From positions 806,001 to 870,000 of the forward strand of contig NZ_JAXOJT010000001.1 of NCBI RefSeq assembly GCF_036663835.1: a stretch of DNA of 64,000 nt, given 5' to 3'. How positions within the stretch are numbered: position 1 is the first letter of the stretch; every line of letters begins with the position of its first letter. A program made the position numbers and the translations under genes. The notes beneath the pieces are model-generated. The model saw only the letters and a list, made by a program, of their open reading frames with translations. It was not told the DNA's origin and did not search any database. Below, piece by piece: positions 58,980-64,000 of the stretch. Source of the DNA: Sphingomonas sp. LT1P40. GTDB taxonomy: Bacteria; Pseudomonadota; Alphaproteobacteria; Sphingomonadales; Sphingomonadaceae.

Positions 58980-59684
58980 TTGGCGCTGAGCCCCAACAGC
59001 AACGACGCATTTCTGCGTGAAGTCGATGAAGAGCTTCGCAAGGATCAGGCGCTGCACATCTGGCAGAATTACGGACGCTGGATCATCGCGGCGATCGTCG
59101 CCGGGCTGATCGCGTTCGGCGGCTGGCTTTACTGGCAGAGCCATAGCGAAGAGCGGCAGGGTGTGCAGGGCGACAAATATCAGGCGGCGTTCAAATCGCT
59201 GACCCAGAACAAGGCGGCCGAGGCGGAAGCGCCGCTGAAGGAACTGGCGGCGTCGGGATCGGCCGGGTTCGGCACGGTGGCGCGCTTTACGCAAGCCGAT
59301 GTGCTGTTGCAGAAGAACGACCTGAAGGGCGGCGCGGCGATTCTGGGCGCGATCGCGGCCGATAGGAAGGTGCCGCAGGAATTCCGCGACCTGGCGCTGG
59401 TTCGCCAGACCAGTGTCGAATATGATTCGCTGAAGCCCGAACAGGTGGTCGAACGCCTGAAAGGGCTGGCGGTGAAGGACAATGCGTGGTTCGGCAGCGC
59501 GGGCGAAATGGTCGCCGCAGCCTATCTGCGACAGAATAAACGCACGGACGCCGGCAAGATGTACGGCGAACTGGCGAAGGATGAGGGCGTGCCGCGGGCA
59601 ATCCGGCAACGCGCGGTTCAGATGGCGGGCGTACTAGGCGTCGATGCGATCGTGGACGAGGGTGAGGACAAGAAGGCGAAATGA
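58980..59684 (+). CDS. YfgM-like tetratricopeptide inner-membrane protein
   Basis: A 234-residue YfgM family protein: short cytoplasmic N-terminus (MALSPNSNDAFLREVDEELR), one membrane helix (IIAAIVAGLIAFGGWLYWQS), then a periplasmic TPR-like region. The start is TTG at 58980; GGAG lies 5-6 nt upstream and no ATG occurs in the N-terminal region. Stop overlaps the bamB start (ATGATGA). YfgM-BamB-Der is a conserved gene order; YfgM interacts with SecYEG and periplasmic chaperones in E. coli. Confidence 0.9.
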   Translation: MALSPNSNDAFLREVDEELRKDQALHIWQNYGRWIIAAIVAGLIAFGGWLYWQSHSEERQGVQGDKYQAAFKSLTQNKAAEAEAPLKELAASGSAGFGTVARFTQADVLLQKNDLKGGAAILGAIAADRKVPQEFRDLALVRQTSVEYDSLKPEQVVERLKGLAVKDNAWFGSAGEMVAAAYLRQNKRTDAGKMYGELAKDEGVPRAIRQRAVQMAGVLGVDAIVDEGEDKKAK

Positions 59685-61000
59685 TGAAGTCGGTTCGGGT
59701 TTCCGTCGCGGTCGCGGCGCTGGTTGCGCTTAGCGCGTGCGGTATCTTCAAGGGCGGCAAGAAGACGCCGGTGCTGGGTGAGCGCGTGGCGATCCTGGCG
59801 GCGGAGACGAATATCGTCGCCGACAAGACGATCGCCGACGTGCAGGTGGTGCTGCCCGCCGCCGACACCAATGCCGCGTGGAGCCAACCGGGCGGCAATG
59901 CGTCCAAGGCGATGGGCCATCTGGCGCTGAGCGAGACACCGTCGCGCGTGTGGACCGCGAAGATCGCGGGCACCAGCGGGCGGGTGCGTCTGGCGGCGGC
60001 ACCGGTGGTGGCCAGCGGCACGCTGTTCGTGATGGATACCGACGGGGTCGTGCATGCGTTCGACGCCGCGACCGGCGCGTCGCGCTGGCGCCTTGCCACC
60101 GCGACCGGCGACGAGAATAAGGGCGCGCGTTTCGGCGGCGGTGTGAGCGTCGATGGCGCGCGCGTCTATGCGACCAACGGGCTGGGCGATGTGGTGGCGA
60201 TCGACGCCGCAGCCGGCACCGAAGTATGGCGCAAAAAGCCCGGCGGTCCGTTGCGCGGTGCGCCGACGGTGGCCGACGGCAACATCTATATCGTGTCGCA
60301 GGACAATCAGCTGTTCGCGCTGTCGCAGGCCGACGGGACGGTTGCATGGACCCAGTCGGGTACGCTGGAATCGCAGGGCGTGTTCGGCGCGGCGGCACCG
60401 GCGGCGGCACAGGGTACGATCGTCGCGGGCTTCTCCTCCGGCGAACTGAACGCTTATCGCTATGAAAATGGCCGTTCCTTGTGGTCCGACACGCTGTCGA
60501 GCTCGACCATCTCGACATCGGTGTCGAGCCTGGCGGATATCGATGCCGAACCGGTGATCGATCAGGGCCGCGTCTATGCGGTCGGACAGGGCGGGCGCAT
60601 CGCGGCGGTCGAACTGGCCAGCGGCCAGCGGCTGTGGGAACAGAATATCGCGGGCATCTCGACGCCATGGGTGGCGGGCGAGTGGCTGTTCGTGATGAGC
60701 GACGATGCGCGGCTGGTGGCGATTGCGCGCGGCAGCGGCAAGATCCGCTGGATCGCACAGCAGCGCGCGTTCAAGGACGTCGAGGACAAGAAGGGGCCGA
60801 TCACCTGGGTCGGGCCGGTGCTGGCGGGCAACAAATTGTGGCTGGCCAATTCGCGCGGCGAACTGGTGCCGGTGTCGCCGATCGACGGCAGCGCGGGTAC
60901 GCCGATCGAATTGAAGGACAGCATCAGCCTGAGCCCGCTGGTCGCGGCGGGCATGTTGTATGTGCTGACCGACAAGGGCGAGATCATCGCATTGCGCTAG
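59681..61000 (+). CDS. bamB: Outer-membrane assembly lipoprotein BamB
   Basis: A PQQ-like beta-propeller lipoprotein (439 residues) of the BAM complex. The signal ends in lipobox LSAC (Cys20). Repeated propeller motifs occur: TDGVVHAFDAATGASRWR, GLGDVVAIDAAAGTEVWRK, QLFALSQADGTVAWTQ and GRIAAVELASGQRLWEQN. It overlaps the yfgM stop and precedes der, as in many proteobacteria. Confidence 0.95.
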   Translation: MMKSVRVSVAVAALVALSACGIFKGGKKTPVLGERVAILAAETNIVADKTIADVQVVLPAADTNAAWSQPGGNASKAMGHLALSETPSRVWTAKIAGTSGRVRLAAAPVVASGTLFVMDTDGVVHAFDAATGASRWRLATATGDENKGARFGGGVSVDGARVYATNGLGDVVAIDAAAGTEVWRKKPGGPLRGAPTVADGNIYIVSQDNQLFALSQADGTVAWTQSGTLESQGVFGAAAPAAAQGTIVAGFSSGELNAYRYENGRSLWSDTLSSSTISTSVSSLADIDAEPVIDQGRVYAVGQGGRIAAVELASGQRLWEQNIAGISTPWVAGEWLFVMSDDARLVAIARGSGKIRWIAQQRAFKDVEDKKGPITWVGPVLAGNKLWLANSRGELVPVSPIDGSAGTPIELKDSISLSPLVAAGMLYVLTDKGEIIALR

Positions 61001-61142
61001 GGTGTATCGACATTCAGCCCAGACGGGGCTGCAAAGCGCGATTTTCTGCGCTCCGGTGCTCACGTGCCTTAAGCACGCTGCGCGCCGGTGCTCGAAAGAT
61101 CCCGCTTTTCGCCGCCGTCTGAACTGAATGTCGACACACCCA
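61000..61142. repeat. Family D palindromic element, copy 2
   Basis: Outer 27-nt imperfect inverted arms (GGGTGTATCGACATTCAGCC to the left, matching complement GAATGTCGACACACCC at the right; 24 of 27 pair) enclose the 50-nt core 61047-61096 shared with 51771-51820 (47 of 50 identical). It sits between bamB and der. Confidence 0.8.
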
Positions 61143-61178
61143 GTGGTCCTAAGGCCGCGCATGGGATAGAGGGCGCCC

Positions 61179-62546
61179 ATGTCCCGTGCCACCGTTGCCA
61201 TTATCGGCCGTCCCAATGTCGGTAAATCGACGCTGTTCAACCGCCTCGTCGGCAAGCGCCTGGCGCTGGTCGATGACCAGCCGGGCGTGACCCGCGACCG
61301 GCGCGAGGGCGACGGGCATCTGCTCGGCATCGATTTTCGCGTGATCGACACCGCCGGGTTCGAGGACGAGAATGCCGCGACCCTGCCCGGGCGGATGCGC
61401 GTACAGACCGAAATGGCGATCAAGGAAGCCGACGTCGCGCTGTTCATGATCGACGCGCGCGCGGGGATCATGCCGCTGGACGAGGAAGTCGCGCGCTGGG
61501 CGCGCAGTTCGGGCACGCCGGTGGTGCTGCTGGCGAACAAGGCCGAAGGGCGGCTAGCCAACCCCGGCATCCTGGAATCCATGGCGCTGGGGCTGGGCGA
61601 TCCGGTGGCGATTTCGTCCGAACATGGCGAGGGCATTGCGGACCTGTTCGAGGCGCTGTTGCCCTATATCGAGCGGGGCGAGGATGAGGCGGACGATGAC
61701 GCCACGTCGGAGGGCTATGAGGGGCCGCTGAAACTGGCAGTGGTCGGGCGGCCCAATGCGGGCAAATCGACGCTCATCAACCGGCTGTTGGGGCAGGACC
61801 GGCTGATTACCGGGCCGGAGGCGGGCATCACCCGCGATTCCATCGCAATCGACTGGGAGTGGGAGGATCTGGAAGGCAATATGCGCCCTGTCCGCCTGAT
61901 CGACACCGCCGGCATGCGCAAGCGCGCCAAGGTGCAGGAAAAGCTGGAAAGCATGTCGGTTGCCGACGCGCTGCGCGCGGTCGATTTTGCCGAGGTCGTG
62001 GTGCTGTTGCTCGATGCCACACGCGGGCTGGAGGTGCAGGACCTGAAGATCGCCGACAAGGTGCTGCAAGAGGGCCGCGCACTGGTGATCGCGCTCAACA
62101 AATGGGACGTGGCCGAAGACGCCTCAAGCCTATTCAATGGCGTGAAGGGTGCGCTCGCCGAGGGACTGGCGCAGGTGAAGGGTGTGCCGTTGCTGACGGT
62201 GTCGGCGGAGACGGGCAAGGGCCTGGACAAGCTGATGGAGGTCGCCTTCGAGACGCGCGAGGCGTGGTCGCGGCGGATTACCACCGGGCAGCTCAACCGC
62301 TGGTTCGAGCGCGCGATCGAGGCCAACCCGCCGCCCGCGCCCGGCGGCAAACGGATCAAGCCGCGTTACGTGACGCAGGCCAAGACGCGTCCACCGAGCT
62401 TCATCCTGTTCGGCACGCGGGTCGACCTGTTGCCGACCAGCTATGAGCGCTATCTGGTGAACAGCATGCGCAAGGAGTTCGATTTCGGCGCGGTGCCAGT
62501 GCGGCTGACGATGCGGCCGTCGAAGAACCCGTTCGACAAGGATTGA
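61179..62546 (+). CDS. der: Ribosome biogenesis GTPase Der (EngA)
   Basis: A double-GTPase protein (455 residues) acting in 50S subunit maturation. The first P-loop is GRPNVGKST with switch DTAGFEDENA; the second is GRPNAGKST with DTAGMRKRAKVQEKLE. The first G4 motif reads ANKAEG and the second LNKWDV. A C-terminal KH-like domain ends VRLTMRPSKNPFD. It follows yfgM-bamB, separated by a repeat. Confidence 0.97.
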   Translation: MSRATVAIIGRPNVGKSTLFNRLVGKRLALVDDQPGVTRDRREGDGHLLGIDFRVIDTAGFEDENAATLPGRMRVQTEMAIKEADVALFMIDARAGIMPLDEEVARWARSSGTPVVLLANKAEGRLANPGILESMALGLGDPVAISSEHGEGIADLFEALLPYIERGEDEADDDATSEGYEGPLKLAVVGRPNAGKSTLINRLLGQDRLITGPEAGITRDSIAIDWEWEDLEGNMRPVRLIDTAGMRKRAKVQEKLESMSVADALRAVDFAEVVVLLLDATRGLEVQDLKIADKVLQEGRALVIALNKWDVAEDASSLFNGVKGALAEGLAQVKGVPLLTVSAETGKGLDKLMEVAFETREAWSRRITTGQLNRWFERAIEANPPPAPGGKRIKPRYVTQAKTRPPSFILFGTRVDLLPTSYERYLVNSMRKEFDFGAVPVRLTMRPSKNPFDKD

Positions 62547-62724
62547 TGCATATTTGTCCGGGCGGTTGCAATTTTCGCACTTAGGCGGCGCAGGATGCTG
62601 AAGTCACTTCGTTTTTGTCGATGAGGTCGCGCCGTTTCGGATCGATTAAGCACGCTGCGTCAACGCTCTGTTTACCGACATACCCATATTGACACCGATA
62701 GACCGCATAGCGCGGGAGGGTGAA

Positions 62725-63138
62725 ATGGCGTTGCTGGAACAGGACAGACTGGTCGACTGGAATGCATTCTCCCAGACGCGGTCGGAGCTGGGTGCCAATT
62801 TCGTTCGGATCTTGGGTTATTTCCACGAGGACGGGGTCAAATCGGTCGCCGCGATCGAGGAGGCGATGCGGTCCGGCAATTCCGCAGCTTTGGTGCTTCC
62901 GGCGCACACGCTGAAGGGCGAATCGGCGCAGTTCGGGGCCGAGCCGCTGGCCGAATGTGCCGAGATGATCGAGGCGATCGCGCGCAACTGCGTCGAAAAC
63001 CGCTATGAGCCGAGCGAGGCGCTACCGCATGTCGTGGAACTGCGGCCGCTGTTCGAGGCGACGCTGGCGTTGCTGGAGCGCGAGGCGAATCCGCTGGTCG
63101 AGCGGCGTCCGGCTGCATTTGGGCGGCGGGCGGAGTAG
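62725..63138 (+). CDS. Hpt-domain protein
   Basis: A 137-residue stand-alone histidine phosphotransfer protein. His61 in PAHTLKGESAQFGA is the phospho-accepting residue, with the usual LKG following. Surrounding helices (VDWNAFSQTRSELGANFVRI, LAECAEMIEAIARN) fit the four-helix Hpt bundle. The start at 62725 has GCGGGAGGGTGAA upstream; an in-frame TTG at 62689 has none. The likely role is shuttling phosphoryl groups between a hybrid kinase and a response regulator, as for ChpT-like relays; the partners are not in this window. Confidence 0.9.
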   Translation: MALLEQDRLVDWNAFSQTRSELGANFVRILGYFHEDGVKSVAAIEEAMRSGNSAALVLPAHTLKGESAQFGAEPLAECAEMIEAIARNCVENRYEPSEALPHVVELRPLFEATLALLEREANPLVERRPAAFGRRAE

Positions 63139-63185
63139 GAGCTACAACAGGCTGGATCATGATGACTTCAGCCTCAACCAACCGC

Positions 63186-63266
63186 CGTCACCCCGGGCTT
63201 GACCCGGGGTCCCGCTTCTTCGACCGGTCGCCGTTAGCGGGACCCCGGGTCAAGCCCGGGGTGACG
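63186..63266. repeat. Family C palindromic element with perfect arms
   Basis: 31-nt arms at 63186-63216 and 63236-63266 are perfectly complementary (CGTCACCCCGGGCTTGACCC and 11 more). It matches the arms at 51914-51993. It lies in the 173-nt gap between the Hpt and bacterioferritin genes. Confidence 0.9.
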
Positions 63267-63311
63267 GGGAAATCAGTGTGATGTCATCATGCTAAAAGGT
63301 TGGTTGGTTTC

Positions 63312-63794
63312 TCAGCTAGCCTCTTCTGGTTTTGAATTGAGTTGGATGTAGTTTTGGATCCCCATGCGTTCGATCATCTCGAACTGGGTTTCCAACGTGT
63401 CGACATGCTCTTCCTCGCTGTCGAGGATGCGGCGGAACAGGTCGCGGCTGACATAATCGCGGACCTTTTCGCTGTGCTCGATCGCGTCCTTGAGCACGCC
63501 GACGGCTTCATATTCGAGTTCGAGGTCGGATTTCAGCACTTCCTCGACCGTTTCGCCGATGCGCAGGCGGCCGAGCAGCTGGAAGTTGGGCAGGCCGTCG
63601 AGGAACAGGATGCGTTCCGCCACCCAATCGGCATGCTTCATCTCGTCGATCGATTCGTGACGCTCGAACTCGGCGAGCTTCTTCACGCCCCAATGATCGA
63701 GCATGCGGTAATGCAGCCAATATTGGTTGATCGCGGTCAGCTCGTTCTTGAGCACCTCGTTCAGATAGTCGATGACTTTTGCGTCGCCCTTCAT
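63312..63794 (-). CDS. bfr: Bacterioferritin
   Basis: An iron-storage 24-mer subunit of 160 residues. The ferroxidase ligands are all in place: Glu18, Glu51, His54, Glu94, Glu127 and His130. The haem-binding Met52 is in SIDEMKHADW. GGAGG lies 12-13 nt before the ATG. Downstream of it is a repeat; upstream on the same strand is the bfd gene, the usual partner. Confidence 0.96.
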   Translation of the reverse strand: MKGDAKVIDYLNEVLKNELTAINQYWLHYRMLDHWGVKKLAEFERHESIDEMKHADWVAERILFLDGLPNFQLLGRLRIGETVEEVLKSDLELEYEAVGVLKDAIEHSEKVRDYVSRDLFRRILDSEEEHVDTLETQFEMIERMGIQNYIQLNSKPEEAS

Positions 63795-63896
63795 GGCCGT
63801 CGTGCCTCCATATTTCGGGCACGGGTATAGCGCGGATCGGCGCGTTCAGACAGCGGAAAAATGGCGGATTTCTGCGGGTTTCAGGACTTGCGAACG

Positions 63897-64000
63897 CTAC
63901 GCAGCCGCACGCTCCGCATCGATAATGGCTCGCGCAAACGGGACGCACTGGCCGCATTTCGCCTGACGACCCAATGCGCGATAGGCCTGACATGCGCTGA
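63897..64000 (-). CDS. bfd: Bacterioferritin-associated ferredoxin, partial
   Basis: The 3' end of a (2Fe-2S) Bfd gene cut by the window edge; the start is beyond 64000. The last 33 residues read CQAYRALGRQAKCGQCVPF then ARAIIDAERAAA-type tail, with the CxxC pair and upstream Cys that ligate the cluster. The frame runs up to 64000 with a stop at 63897-63899. It lies 102 nt upstream of bfr; Bfd reduces ferric iron released from bacterioferritin. Confidence 0.88.
   Translation of the reverse strand, partial: SACQAYRALGRQAKCGQCVPFARAIIDAERAAA

Noticed and set aside
1..64000. tRNA or rRNA genes
   Set aside because: No T-arm-like GTTCGAATCC block with paired arms or rRNA-like sequence was noticed on either strand while reading; a tRNA search program could still overturn this.

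Overview
The window comes from a GC-rich alphaproteobacterium of the Sphingomonadales, most likely Sphingomonas or a close relative. The call rests on the rpsM-rpsK-rpoA-rplQ block, a complete exosortase A (XrtA/PEP-CTERM) polysaccharide locus of the sphingomonad type, the yfgM-bamB-der order, an aerobic KorAB 2-oxoacid:ferredoxin oxidoreductase, the carboxyspermidine polyamine route, and many short palindromic repeats. No tRNA, rRNA, CRISPR array, transposase or prophage gene was seen.

Layout. 1-2.6 kb: end of the ribosomal protein/alpha operon, closed by a clear terminator. 2.6-11.2 kb: small unknowns, a YdeI-like protein, a prolyl oligopeptidase, a lipoprotein M19 dipeptidase, a cyclophilin, thioredoxin reductase, a beta-lactamase-fold lipoprotein and a CPBP membrane protease. 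11.2-29.2 kb: the XrtA locus. A minus-strand arm (ACP, hydrolase 2, hydrolase 1) diverges from an acyl-CoA ligase and a PLP decarboxylase. A proline-rich micro-ORF and a small membrane protein follow on the minus strand. Then comes a plus-strand operon: export lipoprotein, chain-length determinant, tyrosine kinase, outer-membrane barrel, AAA ATPase, deacetylase, FemAB-like protein, glycosyltransferase, XrtA-EpsI and amidotransferase. Together these should build, modify and export an exopolysaccharide and sort PEP-CTERM proteins whose genes lie elsewhere. 29.2-38.7 kb: MAPEG protein, esterase, two polyamine genes, an orphan 648-residue protein, an ABC-F ATPase and a histone-deacetylase-like amidohydrolase. 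38.8-49.8 kb: KorAB, a membrane hydrolase, photolyase, Cfa, a serine hydrolase, a GyrI-like protein, a 766-residue coiled-coil protein and a degenerate Hpt protein. 50-57.9 kb: a REP-flanked GIY-YIG gene, VWA protein, CHAP protein, GuaA, HprK-like kinase, lipoprotein, ArsC-like reductase, and a DUF2178-like/Xre module with a likely operator. 58-64 kb: PanB, YfgM-BamB-Der, a canonical Hpt protein, bacterioferritin and the 3' end of its ferredoxin (bfd), cut by the window edge.

The most unusual observations are a REP-type repeat translated in frame inside XrtA hydrolase 2; a 43-codon proline-rich ORF with a consensus ribosome binding site inside the XrtA locus; a GIY-YIG gene bracketed by identical repeat copies; an Hpt-like protein whose phospho-histidine position is leucine; an orphan 648-residue protein; and at least five families of dispersed intergenic repeats, several with perfect 20-31 nt arms. 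No wholly new multi-gene system was identified. All calls come from reading the sequence; no database search was run.
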